From positions 1 through 64,000 of the forward strand of contig NZ_PZJU01000007.1 of NCBI RefSeq assembly GCF_003206715.1: a stretch of 64,000 nt of DNA, given 5' to 3'. How positions within the stretch are numbered: position 1 is the first letter of the stretch; each line of letters opens with the position of its first letter. Positions 18,839 through 30,302 of this stretch are shown here, one piece after another. The notes beneath the pieces are model-generated. The model made no database searches. It was not told the DNA's origin and saw only the letters and a program-made list of their open reading frames with translations. The stretch comes from Salinicola peritrichatus. Its GTDB lineage: Bacteria > Pseudomonadota > Gammaproteobacteria > Pseudomonadales > Halomonadaceae. The position numbers were made by a program, and so were the translations under genes.

Positions 18839-19787
18839 CTTTTTCTTGGCTTCGAGGCGGACAATGGGGTCGAGTATCTGTTTTCCACCCGCGGCCAAGT
18901 GGGTGTGGATATCTTTTTCGTCATCAGCGGCTTCGTGATCTACGTGTCGGCCCGCGGCAAGCACTTGTCGACGCCGCAGTTCCTGCTCCATCGCTTCGCC
19001 CGTGCGCGCCCACTGGCTCTATACCACGACCACCGCCGCGGTGATCTACTTCGCCAGTGACGTGATGCCGGATTACGGCTTCAGCCTGAAAGGGCTGGTG
19101 ATGTCGCTGTTCTTCATCCCCACGCAAAACCCCGCCGGCTACGGCTACTATCCCATTCTGCCGGTGGGCTGGACGCTCAACTTCGAGATGCTGTTCTACG
19201 TGGTGTTCGCCATGTCGTTGATGCTCAAGCGCCAATGGCAACTTTGGGGCGTGGTGCTGGCAATCGTGGTGATCAACACCCTGTTCGCGCATCAACCTTT
19301 CGTCAGCAGTTTCTATACCGACCCGATCATCTTCGAGTTCCTGCTGGGACTCGGCATCGGCGTCGTCTATGCCCGCTACGGCATTCCCTCCGGGCGTTGG
19401 TGGCCGATCGGCCTGGCCGTGGCGAGCGCGGCGGTGATCCTCCGCTGCAATGATCCGTCGGGGCTGACCCGCTTTCTGGCCTGGGGTCTACCGAGCGCCT
19501 TGCTGATGCTCGCCTTCATCGCGCTGGAATCCCGCACCGGTGACAACCGTATGTTCAAGGTGATGGGCGATTGGTCCTATTCGACCTCTTTGCTGCACGT
19601 CATCGTGCTGTGGTCGGGCAATTACGTATTGACCGAGCAGTTTGGACTGAGTCCCTACCTGGCGCTGGCGATCTGCCTGCCGATCATCGCGCTGTGCTCG
19701 TGGCTGAGTTTCGAATTCGTCGAGAAAAAGCTCTCGCGGCAGCTCAAGCGGCGTCTGCCGCGCTCTCACCGCACGGCCGCAGCCTAA
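18839..19787 (+). pseudogene. Acyltransferase-3 family gene, 5'-truncated and frameshifted
   Basis: Membrane O-acyltransferase of the AT3/OafA-ExoZ type, broken in two ways. The N-terminus is missing: homologous sequence (LGFEADNGVEYLF, then VGVDIFFVISGFVIYVSARG) begins directly after the coaA TAG in the same frame, without a start codon. Near 18995-19005 the reading frame changes, within the conserved FAR-x-RP-x-WLYTTT segment; a continuous frame of about 260 residues then runs to 19787 with eight or so hydrophobic segments. A GTG at 19002 could start the distal part, but that product would lack the catalytic His region. A real gene was probably cut when coaA came to lie beside it. Confidence 0.75.
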
Positions 19788-19800
19788 GCCGTCGCCAACG

Positions 19801-19832
19801 TAAAGCGCCCCGCCTGTCACCAGGCGGGGCGC
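19801..19832 (-). terminator. Terminator hairpin of pnp
   Basis: GCGCCCCGCCTG and CAGGCGGGGCGC form a perfect 12-bp stem with loop TCAC (19805-19832). On the minus strand it is followed by TTTA, after the pnp stop. It could also act on rightward transcripts from the pseudogene, though without a T-run there. Confidence 0.8.
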
Positions 19833-19859
19833 ATGCTCTTGCGCTATCGAATCGAGCCC

Positions 19860-21986
19860 TCAGGCGTCGGCGAGGGAAGCCTCGAAGGCGGCCTTCTCTT
19901 CCGGCGTGATCTCCTTGATCGACAGCTTGACGCGGTTGCGATTGTCGATGTCGAGCACCTTGACGATCACTTCCTGACCTTCACTCAGGTAGTCGCGGAC
20001 ATCGTTGACGCGCTCGGGCACGATCTGCGAGATATGCACCAGGCCGTCGGTTCCCGGCATGAAGTTGACGAAGGCGCCGAAATCGGCCAGACGCACCACC
20101 TTGCCGCGATAGAGCTTGCCGATCTCGGCTTCGGCAGTGATGCCGAGAACGGTATCGATGGCGCGCTTGGCGGCAGCGCGGTCCTCGGCATAGATACGCA
20201 CGGTACCGTCGTCGTCGATATCGATGGAAGCGCCGGTCTCCTCACAAATGCCGCGGATGGTGGCGCCGCCCTTGCCGATGACGTCGCGGATCTTGTCGGG
20301 ATCGATCTTGATCGTCTGCATCGCCGGGGCGTAGTCGGAGACTTCGGTGCGGCTTTCGGCGATCACGGCATTCATCTTGTCGAGAATTTCGATACGCGCC
20401 TGATGCGCCTGCTGCAGCGCGGTCTCCATGATCTCTTCGTTGATGCCCTCGATCTTGATGTCCATCTGCAGCGCGGTCACGCCATTGGCGGAGCCGGCCA
20501 CCTTGAAGTCCATGTCGCCGAGATGGTCTTCATCACCGAGGATGTCGGTCAGTACGGCGAAACCGTCATCATCCTTGACCAGCCCCATGGCGATACCCGC
20601 CACCGGGGCCTTGAGCGGAACGCCGGCGTCCATCAGCGCCAGCGAGGAGCCGCATACCGAAGCCATCGAGCTGGAGCCATTGGATTCGGTGATCTCGGAA
20701 ACCACGCGAATGGTGTAGGGGAAGTCGTCTTCGCTCGGCAGCATCGCCTGAACGCCGCGGCGAGCCAGACGGCCGTGGCCGATCTCGCGGCGCTTGGGAC
20801 CGCCCATGAAACCGGCTTCGCCCACGCTGTACGGGGGGAAGTTGTAGTGCAGCAGGAAACGGTCCTTGCGCTCGCCTTCCAGCGATTCGATCAGCTGCGC
20901 GTCACGCAACGTGCCCAAGGTGGCAATGACCATCGCCTGGGTCTCGCCACGGGTAAACAGCGCCGAGCCGTGGGTGCGCGGCAGCACGCCGACCTTGATG
21001 TCCAGCGGGCGCACGGTCTTGTGGTCGCGGCCATCGATACGCGGCTCACCGGCGATCACGCGGCGACGCACCACGCGTTTCTCGAGGCTGGCCAGCGCTG
21101 CACCGACCTCGTCGGCGTCGAACTGGGGCGCCTCGCCACCGGCCAGTTGCTCCACCGCCTTGGCCCGGATCTCGGCCAGCGCGTCCTGGCGCGCCATCTT
21201 GTCGGTGATGCGGTAGGCTTCGCCCACGGCCTGCTCGAAGGCGCCGGCAACGGCTTCCTTGAGCGCGACGTTGTCGGCGGCCGGTTGCCAGTCCCATTTC
21301 GGCTTGCCCGCCTGCTGAGCGAAGGCCTTGATCGCCTCGACCGCGACCTGCATCTCCTGATGGGCGTAGAGCACGGCACCCAGCATTTCGTCTTCGGTCA
21401 GCTCCTGGGCTTCCGACTCGACCATCAGCACCGCCTTGTCGGTACCCGCGACGACCATGTCGAGCTCGGAAGTCGCAAGCTCCTCGACCTTGGGATTGAG
21501 GAAGTACCCGCGGGATTCGGTGAAACCGACACGCGCAGCACCGATCGGACCGTTGAACGGCAGTCCGGAGATTGCCAGTGCGGCGGAAGTGCCGATCATC
21601 GCCGCGATGTCGGGGTCCTGGTTGCGATCGGCGGAGAGCACGGTGCAGATCACCTGCACTTCGTTCATGAATCCCTTGGGAAACAGCGGACGGATCGGAC
21701 GGTCGATCAGGCGCGAGGTCAGCGTCTCCTTCTCGGTGGGACGCCCTTCACGCTTGAAGAAACCTCCCGGAATCTTGCCCACGGAATAGGTCTTCTCCTG
21801 ATAATGCACGGAGAGCGGGAAGAAGTCCTGACCGGGCTTGAGCTCCTTGCGGCCCACCACGGTACACAGCACCACGGTGTCGTCCATGGTCACCAGCACG
21901 GCGCCGGTGGCTTGGCGGGCGATACGCCCGGTTTCGAGGGTGACGGTACTGGGACCATACTGGAATGTGGTTTGGACCGGATTCAC
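19860..21986 (-). CDS. pnp: Polyribonucleotide nucleotidyltransferase (PNPase)
   Basis: Phosphorolytic 3'-5' exoribonuclease, a core of the RNA degradosome that also degrades the tails added by PcnB. The 708 residues contain two RNase PH domains (about 10-140 and 310-460), with the [14 protein letters not shown] and TRGETQAM motifs, then a KH domain ([15 protein letters not shown], about 570) and an S1 domain ([16 protein letters not shown], about 625). The start is a GTG at 21986 with AAGGAAA upstream. Last gene of the rimP-to-pnp block. Confidence 0.97.
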   Translation of the reverse strand: MNPVQTTFQYGPSTVTLETGRIARQATGAVLVTMDDTVVLCTVVGRKELKPGQDFFPLSVHYQEKTYSVGKIPGGFFKREGRPTEKETLTSRLIDRPIRPLFPKGFMNEVQVICTVLSADRNQDPDIAAMIGTSAALAISGLPFNGPIGAARVGFTESRGYFLNPKVEELATSELDMVVAGTDKAVLMVESEAQELTEDEMLGAVLYAHQEMQVAVEAIKAFAQQAGKPKWDWQPAADNVALKEAVAGAFEQAVGEAYRITDKMARQDALAEIRAKAVEQLAGGEAPQFDADEVGAALASLEKRVVRRRVIAGEPRIDGRDHKTVRPLDIKVGVLPRTHGSALFTRGETQAMVIATLGTLRDAQLIESLEGERKDRFLLHYNFPPYSVGEAGFMGGPKRREIGHGRLARRGVQAMLPSEDDFPYTIRVVSEITESNGSSSMASVCGSSLALMDAGVPLKAPVAGIAMGLVKDDDGFAVLTDILGDEDHLGDMDFKVAGSANGVTALQMDIKIEGINEEIMETALQQAHQARIEILDKMNAVIAESRTEVSDYAPAMQTIKIDPDKIRDVIGKGGATIRGICEETGASIDIDDDGTVRIYAEDRAAAKRAIDTVLGITAEAEIGKLYRGKVVRLADFGAFVNFMPGTDGLVHISQIVPERVNDVRDYLSEGQEVIVKVLDIDNRNRVKLSIKEITPEEKAAFEASLADA

Positions 21987-22087
21987 GGGCTTTCCTTCAA
22001 CTTGTCGAATTCATGGATGTCTTTTGACTCGGCGACCATTTTAGGGGGTGATACGCCCAAGGGCCACCAGTAGCGCCGCTATCAATG

Positions 22088-22120
22088 CAAAACGGGCAGC
22101 CCGCAGGGGCTGCCCGTTTC
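22088..22120 (-). terminator. Terminator between rpsO and pnp
   Basis: CGGGCAGCCC and GGGCTGCCCG (10-bp stem, short loop) followed on the minus strand by TTTTGC. It lies about 50 bases past the rpsO stop. In E. coli partial termination plus RNase cleavage also separates rpsO from pnp. Confidence 0.88.
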
Positions 22121-22167
22121 ATAAGCCTGACGGAAAGGCGAATTCCGCGTTACGAAAGACGCTTTTC

Positions 22168-22437
22168 TTAACGACGCAGGCCGAGCTTCTTGATCAGCGC
22201 CTGGTAGCGCTCGAAGTCCTTGCCCTTGAGGTAATCCAGCAGCTTGCGGCGCTGGTTGACCATGCGGATCAGACCACGACGGGAGTGGTGATCCTGCTTG
22301 TGATCCTTGAAATGGCCCTGCAGGCCATCGATGTTGGCGCTCAGCAGCGCCACCTGGACTTCCGGAGAACCGGTGTCGTTTTCGCCTTGACCGAACTCCT
22401 TGACGATTTCGGCCTTCTTTTCAGCAGTTAGTGCCAT
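22168..22437 (-). CDS. rpsO: 30S ribosomal protein S15
   Basis: Primary 16S rRNA-binding protein of the central domain of the small subunit. The 89-residue protein has the usual size and the conserved [13 protein letters not shown]-like segment (here [16 protein letters not shown]), [25 protein letters not shown] and the C-terminal [19 protein letters not shown] ribosome site lies 5 bases before the ATG. In E. coli S15 represses its own mRNA through a leader structure; the leader here is about 140 bases but a pseudoknot was not worked out. Confidence 0.98.
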   Translation of the reverse strand: MALTAEKKAEIVKEFGQGENDTGSPEVQVALLSANIDGLQGHFKDHKQDHHSRRGLIRMVNQRRKLLDYLKGKDFERYQALIKKLGLRR

Positions 22438-22502
22438 GGAACTCTCCAGTCAGCAATATGCCTGTGTGATGAATGTCGGAGACCACGCATATTTGCAGTC
22501 TC

Positions 22503-22528
22503 CCGGATGATCGCCGGCGTTCATCCGG
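22503..22528 (-). promoter_or_regulatory. Hairpin in the truB-rpsO gap
   Basis: CCGGATGA and TCATCCGG form a perfect 8-bp stem around a 10-base GC-rich loop, about 65 bases upstream of the rpsO ATG. No T-run follows. It could be an mRNA processing site or part of an rpsO leader structure. Confidence 0.4.
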
Positions 22529-22579
22529 CGAATGCGCCGAGTCGACGCTGGCAACCTGGCCCGGCTGACGCGCAACCGC

Positions 22580-23512
22580 TCAGCCCGGCACCAGTGCCGA
22601 AGTGTCGACCAGACGCCGGGGGGCGATTTCCCCCGGCGCGGTCGACTCGACTAGTCCCAGAAAGGACTCGCCGCGATACAGTCTTGCCGTCGCCCCCGGT
22701 GCCAGCGCCAGCGCGGCATCGGGAACCGACGCCCGCTGTCCCTGCAGCAGGCGATCGGCGACCGGCGCCTCCACCGCGAGCGAGGGCAGATGCCCGAGCA
22801 GCACGTCGATCGGCATCAACTGCCCCAGGCGTTCGTCGTCGCTCATTGCCTCGAGGGCCTCGAGCGAAAGCCGCTTCTCGCTGTCGAACGGCCCGGTTTC
22901 CAGGCGTTCGAGCGCGGTGATATGGGCACCAAGGCCCAGCGCCGCGCCGATATCCTCGGCCAGGGTGCGAATGTAAGTGCCTTTGCTGCAGCGTACCTGC
23001 AGCCAGAAACCGTCGCGCTCCCAGCCGAGCGGCCGCATATCATACACCGTCACGCACCGCGCCGCACGCGCTATCGTCTTGCCCTCGCGGGCGAGTTCGT
23101 AGAGCTTGCGCCCCTGGTGCTTGAGCGCCGAATACATTGGCGGTATCTGCTCGATCTCGCCGCGGAAGCGCTCGAGAATCGTTTCAACGGCGCTTCGATC
23201 GAGCGTATCGGGTAACGCCTGGCGCTCGACGACGACTCCCTCGGCATCACCGGTGTCGGTCGTCTCGCCCAGTTTGACCCGGGTACGGTAGACCTTGTCG
23301 GCATCGAGCAGGTGTGCGGAAAACTTGGTCGCTTCGCCGAAACAGACCGGCAATAGACCTGTCGCCATCGGATCCAGCGTGCCGGTATGTCCCGCCTTGC
23401 GCGCCTGGAACAGGCGCCGGACACGCTGCAGGGCGTGATTGCTCGACATGCCCTTGGGCTTGTCGAGCAGTAGCACGCCATCGATGGGAAGCCCCTTGCG
23501 ACGACGCGCCAT
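22580..23512 (-). CDS. truB: tRNA pseudouridine(55) synthase TruB
   Basis: Makes pseudouridine 55 in the T-loop of most tRNAs. The 310 residues start with GVLLLDKPKGMSSNHALQ, then GHTGTLDPMATGLLPVCFG containing the catalytic aspartate, YSALKHQGRKLYELAR, and the RCSKGTYIRTLAEDIG motif; the C-terminal part is PUA-like. Overlaps rbfA by one base at its start (TGATG), so the pair is translationally coupled. Confidence 0.97.
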   Translation of the reverse strand: MARRRKGLPIDGVLLLDKPKGMSSNHALQRVRRLFQARKAGHTGTLDPMATGLLPVCFGEATKFSAHLLDADKVYRTRVKLGETTDTGDAEGVVVERQALPDTLDRSAVETILERFRGEIEQIPPMYSALKHQGRKLYELAREGKTIARAARCVTVYDMRPLGWERDGFWLQVRCSKGTYIRTLAEDIGAALGLGAHITALERLETGPFDSEKRLSLEALEAMSDDERLGQLMPIDVLLGHLPSLAVEAPVADRLLQGQRASVPDAALALAPGATARLYRGESFLGLVESTAPGEIAPRRLVDTSALVPG

Positions 23513-23949
23513 CAGCGGGACTCCTCGTCTCCTCGTGCCGAGGCGTCGTCATCGTTCTGTTGGGAGTCGTCGTGCTGGGAATCGTCCTGACGACGATCAC
23601 TGGCAACGGCTTCGTCGATCAGCGCCGATAGCTGGTGCCCGCGCACGACGCTCTCGTCGTAGTGGAATCGCAGCTCCGGCACGTGGCGCAGCTTGATACG
23701 ACGCGCAACCTGCGAACGCAGAAAACCCGACGCACGCTTGAGCACGGCCAGGTTCTCCTTGATTCGCTCGGGGGCGTTTTCGCCCAGCAACGTGACATAG
23801 ATATCAGCGTAGCCCAGATCTCGACTGACCTTGGCCGAGCTGACCGTGACCATCCCCAGCCGCGGATCCTTGATCTCGCGCTGGATCAGCACGGCCAGCT
23901 CCTGCTGTAGCTGGTCGGCGACCCGATCGGTTCGTTTGAATTCACGCAT
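23512..23949 (-). CDS. rbfA: 30S ribosome-binding factor RbfA
   Basis: Assists maturation of the 16S rRNA 5' end and cold adaptation of the small subunit. The 145 residues show the KH-like fold signatures RVADQLQQELAVLIQREIKDPRLG, VTVSSAKVSRDLGYADIYV (residues about 36-54) and LRHVPELRFHYDES. A charged tail of about 30 residues (Asp, Gln, Ser, Glu rich), longer than in E. coli, is probably disordered. Lies 68 bases after infB. Confidence 0.96.
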   Translation of the reverse strand: MREFKRTDRVADQLQQELAVLIQREIKDPRLGMVTVSSAKVSRDLGYADIYVTLLGENAPERIKENLAVLKRASGFLRSQVARRIKLRHVPELRFHYDESVVRGHQLSALIDEAVASDRRQDDSQHDDSQQNDDDASARGDEESR

Positions 23950-24017
23950 CGTTGCCTCTCGAGAACCCGCAGGCGCCTATTTCGTAAAAAACCTAGGCAC
24001 CCGCAGGATCCTGTCAC

Positions 24018-26549
24018 TTACAGGGTACGCTCGACCTTGACCTGATCGAAGACCTCGATCTTGTCGCCGATCTGGACGTCATTGTAGTTCTTGACGCCGA
24101 TACCGCACTCCATGCCGTTGCGCACTTCGTTGACGTCATCCTTGAAGCGGCGCAGGGATTCCAGCTCGCCTTCGTAGATGACCACGTTATCACGCAGGAC
24201 GCGGATCTTCTTGTTGCGGTGAACGGAGCCCTCGACCACCATGCAGCCGGCCACGGCACCGATCTTGGGCGCGCGGAAGACGTCGCGAACCTCGGCGATG
24301 CCGACGATCTCTTCCTTCCACTCCGGCGCCAGCATGCCGCTCATGGCCTGCTTGACTTCGTCGATCAGCTGGTAGATGACGCTGTAATAGCGCAGATCCA
24401 GCCCTTCACGTTCGACGATCTCCCGTGCGGAAGCATCGGCACGCACGTTGAAGCCGACCAGGATCGCCTCACTGGCCAATGCCAGGTTGGCGTCGGTACC
24501 GGTGATGCCACCGACCCCGGAGGAGACGACCGCCACCTGAACTTCGTCGGTGGAAAGCTCTTCCAGTGCGCCGCGGATCGCTTCGAGCGAACCCTGCACG
24601 TCGGCCTTGAGCACGATGTTGACCTTGGCCACCTCGTCCTGGCCCATCTGGCTGAACATGTTCTCCAGCTTGGCCTTCTGCTGGCGTGCCAGACGCACTT
24701 CGCGGTACTTGCCCTGACGGAAGTTGGCGATCTCGCGCGCCTTCTTCTCGTCGGCCAGGACCATGAACTCCTCGCCCGCTTCCGGCGTGCCGTCGAGCCC
24801 CTGGATCTCCACCGGCATCGCCGGACCGGCTTCCTCGACCTGCTGGCCGAGTTCGTTGATCAGCGCCCGCACGCGGCCGTAGTGCAGACCGGCCAGCACG
24901 ATGTCGCCACGCTTGAGCGTACCGTTCTGGACCAGCACGGTAGCGACGGGACCACGCCCCTTGTCGAGGCGCGATTCGACCACCACGCCCTTGCCGGGCG
25001 CTTCCGGTACCGCCTTGAGTTCGAGCACTTCGGAGACCAGCAGCACCGCTTCGAGCAGCTGATCGATGCCTTCACCGGTCTTCGCCGATACGGGCACGAA
25101 CTGAGTATCGCCGCCCCACTCCTCGGAGATGACACCGTGCTGGGACAGCTCGTTGCGGATGCGGTCGAGATCCGCGCCTTCCTTGTCGATCTTGTTGATC
25201 GCGACCACCAGCGGCACGTTTGCCGCCTTGGCGTGCTCGATCGCCTCGACCGTCTGCGGCATCACGCCGTCGTCGGCAGCGACCACCAGAATGACCACGT
25301 CGGTGGCCTGGGCACCGCGTGCGCGCATCGCGGTAAAGGCAGCGTGTCCGGGCGTATCCAGGAAGGTGACACCACCGTGTTCGCCCTCGACGTGATAGGC
25401 GCCGATATGCTGGGTAATCCCGCCGGCCTCACCGGTCGCGACCTTGGTGCGACGAATGAAGTCGAGCAGCGAGGTCTTGCCGTGGTCGACGTGACCCATG
25501 ACGGTGACCACCGGCGAGCGGGTGATTTCGTCGCCCTCGTAGGAGATGCCCTCGAGCACTTCGGTCTCGAGCGCGTCCTCCTTGACCAGCTTCGGCTTGT
25601 GGCCCATCTCCTCGACCACGATCGCGGCGGTATCCTGATCGATGGTCTGGTTGATGGTCACCGCCGCGCCCATGCTGAACATGGCCTTGATCACTTCGTT
25701 GGCCTTGATCGACATCTTGTCGGCCAGCTCGGCAACGCTGATCGATTCCGGGATCGCCACTTCGCGCACGATCGGCTGCGTCGGCTTCTGGAAGCCGTGC
25801 TCGTTGTCGCGGCCGCGACGACTGCCGCGACGCTCGGAGCGCTTGACCTTCTTGGCTCCGCCGCCGCGACGACGTTCGCCGCGCTCGTCGTCGTCCCGAC
25901 GGCCACGGCGCCCCTGATCGCGCTCCTTGTCCTTCTTCGGATGCGCGCGACGGTTCTCGGTGCGCGGTTCCTTGGGCGGCGCCTCGACGAACGGCTCGCT
26001 GCTGGAGGTCGGCTCTTCGTCCTCGACCTGCGGCTCGCTGGGAATATTGTCTCCCGGGGCCTCGGGGTCGGGAGCCGGCGCGGCCGCCTTGTCGGAGCTC
26101 TCCTGGCCGGCAGTCGGCTCTTGGGTCTCCGCGCTTGCCGCTGCTGCCGCTTCGGCGCTCGCCTGCTGTTCGGCCTGCTGTGCCTGATCGGCCATATCGC
26201 CGACCAACTGACGCGGACCGGTCTCCTCGGCTGGCACCTCCTCGGCCGGTTCGGCATCGCGCTTGACGTAGGTACGCTTCTTGCGGACCTGGACCTCGAT
26301 GGTCTTGCCGCGACCATCGCCGGAGCGAATCCGGCTACGGGTATTGCGCGTCAGCGTAATGCGGTTACGCGGACCGCGGCCGCCACCGTGACTCTTGGTC
26401 AGGTGATCGAGCAGGCGCTGCTTGTCTTCTTCGGAGACTGCGTCGCTCTCCTTCTGATGCGGTAGACCCGCATCCTTCATCTGTTCAAGCAGGCGGGACA
26501 CATCGCGTCCCACCTTGCCGGCAAACTCTTTTACGGTCATGTCTGACAT
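24018..26549 (-). CDS. infB: Translation initiation factor IF-2
   Basis: GTPase that brings fMet-tRNA to the 30S subunit and promotes 50S joining. The 843 residues have an N-terminal IF2-N domain ([20 protein letters not shown]), a long linker (about 90-260) rich in Ala, Gln, Glu and Pro followed by Arg/Lys, a second IF2-N segment, then the G domain with [32 protein letters not shown] and NKID, and domains II to IV. fMet-tRNA of this same operon is its substrate. The start follows nusA by 27 bases. Confidence 0.98.
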   Translation of the reverse strand: MSDMTVKEFAGKVGRDVSRLLEQMKDAGLPHQKESDAVSEEDKQRLLDHLTKSHGGGRGPRNRITLTRNTRSRIRSGDGRGKTIEVQVRKKRTYVKRDAEPAEEVPAEETGPRQLVGDMADQAQQAEQQASAEAAAAASAETQEPTAGQESSDKAAAPAPDPEAPGDNIPSEPQVEDEEPTSSSEPFVEAPPKEPRTENRRAHPKKDKERDQGRRGRRDDDERGERRRGGGAKKVKRSERRGSRRGRDNEHGFQKPTQPIVREVAIPESISVAELADKMSIKANEVIKAMFSMGAAVTINQTIDQDTAAIVVEEMGHKPKLVKEDALETEVLEGISYEGDEITRSPVVTVMGHVDHGKTSLLDFIRRTKVATGEAGGITQHIGAYHVEGEHGGVTFLDTPGHAAFTAMRARGAQATDVVILVVAADDGVMPQTVEAIEHAKAANVPLVVAINKIDKEGADLDRIRNELSQHGVISEEWGGDTQFVPVSAKTGEGIDQLLEAVLLVSEVLELKAVPEAPGKGVVVESRLDKGRGPVATVLVQNGTLKRGDIVLAGLHYGRVRALINELGQQVEEAGPAMPVEIQGLDGTPEAGEEFMVLADEKKAREIANFRQGKYREVRLARQQKAKLENMFSQMGQDEVAKVNIVLKADVQGSLEAIRGALEELSTDEVQVAVVSSGVGGITGTDANLALASEAILVGFNVRADASAREIVEREGLDLRYYSVIYQLIDEVKQAMSGMLAPEWKEEIVGIAEVRDVFRAPKIGAVAGCMVVEGSVHRNKKIRVLRDNVVIYEGELESLRRFKDDVNEVRNGMECGIGVKNYNDVQIGDKIEVFDQVKVERTL

Positions 26550-26576
26550 TACGACCCTCCTGAACCCGTGACCACG

Positions 26577-28070
<1,494 letters not shown>

Positions 28071-28125
28071 GCCTATGCCTCGCCGAAAAATCGGTTCTTT
28101 GTCATCGAATAGCAGGTGACCGAAA

Positions 28126-28587
28126 TCAGTCGTCGAATTGTGGAACGACGCGAGCCTGGTCGATGCTCTCTATGGGAAAGCAGTACTCTTCCGAGTCGAT
28201 GTGAAGCAGCACCTCATCGCCGTCGATGCCTGCCAGACGCCCCTGGAACTTGCGCCGCCCATCGAACGCGGTGCGCAGCTTGAGTTGCACCACGTGGCCA
28301 CGAAAACGGGAAAAGTGGTCCAGCGTGTAGAGCGGACGATCGAGCCCCGGAGAAGAGACTTCCAAATTGTAGTTACCTGAAATCGGGTCCTCGACGTCAA
28401 GTACGCCACTGACCTGGCGACTGACGTCGGCACAATCGTCCACCGAGATCCCGTTGGGGCTGTCGATGTAGATCATCAGCTTGGAGTGCTTGCCCTGAGC
28501 CAGATATTCGAGGCCCCACAACTCGAAGCCCATGGCGCTGACCACAGGCTCGATGATCGCATATAGTGCTGCGTCTTTGGTGACCAC
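28126..28587 (-). CDS. rimP: Ribosome maturation factor RimP
   Basis: Needed for 30S subunit maturation, acting early at the 16S central region. The 153 residues contain [24 protein letters not shown]-type N-terminal sequence (only partly quoted: [20 protein letters not shown]), [19 protein letters not shown], and the [18 protein letters not shown] motif (about residues 82-99) that marks the family, then an SH3-like C-terminal domain. First protein gene after the metY tRNA and its attenuator. Confidence 0.97.
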   Translation of the reverse strand: MVTKDAALYAIIEPVVSAMGFELWGLEYLAQGKHSKLMIYIDSPNGISVDDCADVSRQVSGVLDVEDPISGNYNLEVSSPGLDRPLYTLDHFSRFRGHVVQLKLRTAFDGRRKFQGRLAGIDGDEVLLHIDSEEYCFPIESIDQARVVPQFDD

Positions 28588-28704
28588 AAACGATTCCTAC
28601 AGCAGTTGCATCAGGCACCTGGCCGGGAGTTGAGAGAAATGCAAGTGCTAGGTGGCTGACCGGCGTTGGCGTCAGCAGGCTATTTCAACGACATAGCTGC
28701 TAAC

Positions 28705-28736
28705 AAAAAGCCCCTTCTCAGGAAGGGGCCTTTCAA
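28705..28736 (-). terminator. Attenuator between metY and rimP
   Basis: On the minus strand GCCCCTT and AAGGGGC form a strong stem with a short loop and are followed by TTTTTG. It lies just after the initiator tRNA and before rimP, so it should release the tRNA while letting some transcripts read into the nusA operon, as in E. coli. Confidence 0.9.
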
Positions 28737-28742
28737 AAAACT

Positions 28743-28819
<77 letters not shown>

Positions 28820-28833
28820 ACATCAGGTTGGCG

Positions 28834-28862
28834 ATTATAGAAACGGCCTCGAGATGGGTCAA
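28834..28862 (-). promoter_or_regulatory. Sigma-70 promoter of metY-rimP-nusA-infB
   Basis: On the minus strand TTGACC (28862-28857), exactly 17 bases, and a perfect TATAAT (28839-28834). The tRNA begins 15 bases further on. One of the closest consensus promoters in the window. Confidence 0.88.
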
Positions 28863-28931
28863 GGAAGGCCGTCATATCGCCCTATCCAGTATCGTTCAGC
28901 GGCCCTGGCCGGATCGGCCGACAGACTTGAC

Positions 28932-29020
28932 GATGGTGCCGAAGGCGGGACTTGAACCCGCACGACCGTAAGGTCACTACCCCCTCAAGATAGCGTGTCT
29001 ACCAATTCCACCACTTCGGC
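28932..29020 (-). tRNA. leuU: tRNA-Leu (GAG)
   Basis: The 89-base gene includes the encoded CCA, a 7-bp acceptor stem (GCCGAAG/CTTCGGC), a long variable arm typical of class II tRNAs, and an anticodon loop TTGAGGG giving anticodon GAG, which reads CUC and CUU. It lies 80 bases downstream of secG on the same strand, the same place as leuU in E. coli, and is probably co-transcribed with it. Confidence 0.96.
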
Positions 29021-29100
29021 ATCGGGGGAAGTGTCGCACCGAAGCGCCGACACCCACTCGCCACCGCTCATATCAGCGACAACGAGTTTTCCTTTTTCAC

Positions 29101-29481
29101 TCAAGGATTTGGCGATTCCTGATCGCCGCCTTCCTCGAGTGCTGGCGCAGCATTATTCCCGCTTTGATCGCCGTCGTCAAGCGTCGGCGCACTATTGTGC
29201 TGCTGCTCGATCACCTGGGCGTCGGGAATGCCGCTCTGTGGCGCGCTACCGGCGTTGGCCGCGAAGTAGGCCAACGCCAGCGAAGTCACGAAGAACAGCG
29301 CCGCCAGGCCGCCGGTCAGCTTGGACAGAAAGCCACCGCTGCCCCGCGAGCCGAACACGGTCTGCGAAGATCCCCCACCGAACGCCGCGCCGGCCTCGGC
29401 ACCCTTGCCCTGCTGCAGCAGGACCAGCACCACCAGCGCAATGGCGAGTGCCACGTGAATCATCAAAACTGCTATCTGCAT
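29101..29481 (-). CDS. secG: Preprotein translocase subunit SecG
   Basis: Small membrane subunit of the SecYEG channel. The 126 residues have two hydrophobic segments (about 3-22 and 51-71) around the conserved cytosolic loop LLQQGKGAEAGAAFGGGSSQ, with the VFGSRGSGGFLSKLT motif. The C-terminal tail is acidic and Gln/Asn/Pro-rich, likely disordered. Start lies 4 bases past the tpiA stop, so expression is coupled to tpiA. Confidence 0.96.
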   Translation of the reverse strand: MQIAVLMIHVALAIALVVLVLLQQGKGAEAGAAFGGGSSQTVFGSRGSGGFLSKLTGGLAALFFVTSLALAYFAANAGSAPQSGIPDAQVIEQQHNSAPTLDDGDQSGNNAAPALEEGGDQESPNP

Positions 29482-29485
29482 GAAA

Positions 29486-30235
29486 TCAACCTGCTGACTG
29501 ACAAATCGCTATGAAATCGTCGACCTTGAGCGACGCACCGCCGATCAGGCCGCCGTCGATATCTTCCTGCGCGAGCAGTTCGTCGGCATTGCTCGCGTTC
29601 ATGCTGCCGCCATAGAGCAGACGCAAACCTTCGGCAAGCTCGCGGTCGAAGCCGGCCTGGTAACGCCGAATCGCCGCCATCACCTGCTGCGCCTGTTCCG
29701 GCGTCGCCGTGCGCCCGGTACCGATGGCCCATACCGGCTCGTAGGCGATCGTGACCTGACGTCGCTGTTCCGGCTCCAGGCGCGCCATGACGTAACCCAC
29801 CTGGCGCAATACCACATCTTCGGTATGGCCGGCGTCGCGCTCTTCAAGCGTCTCGCCGACGCACAGAATCGGCTTGATGCCGACACTCAGTGCCGCGATC
29901 AAACGATCGTAGACCTGCTCGTCGTTCTCGCGATAGAGCTGGCGCCGCTCGGAGTGGCCTACCAGCACGTATTCGACGCCGAACTCCCTGAGCATCTGCC
30001 CGCTGACTTCACCGGTGCGGGCACCGGAATGCAGCGGATTGAGCGTCTGCGCACCCAGACCGAGAGGCGTGTTCGCGAACGCGCGCCGTGCGGCATCGAG
30101 ATAAGGAAACGGGGGGTGGATCAGTACTTCGAGAGACGACGGCAGATCGACCTCGGCGAATGCCCGACCAAACGTCTCGACCAGTTCCGCCGAGCCGTTC
30201 ATCTTCCAGTTACCCGCGATCAGCGGCTTGCGCAT
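29486..30235 (-). CDS. tpiA: Triosephosphate isomerase
   Basis: Interconverts dihydroxyacetone phosphate and glyceraldehyde-3-phosphate. The 249 residues contain the lysine motif GNWKMN at the N-terminus, the catalytic histidine in VLVGHSERRQLY (near 95) and the catalytic glutamate in AYEPVWAIGTG (near 166), with the phosphate loop LLYGGSMNASN. ATG 30235 gives family length; the upstream open frame is not conserved-looking. Between glmM and secG, a common gammaproteobacterial order. Confidence 0.97.
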   Translation of the reverse strand: MRKPLIAGNWKMNGSAELVETFGRAFAEVDLPSSLEVLIHPPFPYLDAARRAFANTPLGLGAQTLNPLHSGARTGEVSGQMLREFGVEYVLVGHSERRQLYRENDEQVYDRLIAALSVGIKPILCVGETLEERDAGHTEDVVLRQVGYVMARLEPEQRRQVTIAYEPVWAIGTGRTATPEQAQQVMAAIRRYQAGFDRELAEGLRLLYGGSMNASNADELLAQEDIDGGLIGGASLKVDDFIAICQSAG

Positions 30236-30302
30236 GCTACCTCCCGTCGATGGTGCGACATGGTATAAGAGCCTTGACAGCAAGACAACAAGTGCTGTCA
30301 CA

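Noticed and set aside
19833-22073. Very long plus-strand open frame opposite pnp
   Set aside because: Exact antisense shadow of pnp in a GC-rich genome; His/Gly/Asp/Leu-rich composition and no recognisable motif.
24219-26465. Long plus-strand frame opposite infB
   Set aside because: Antisense shadow of infB, with the same low-complexity composition.
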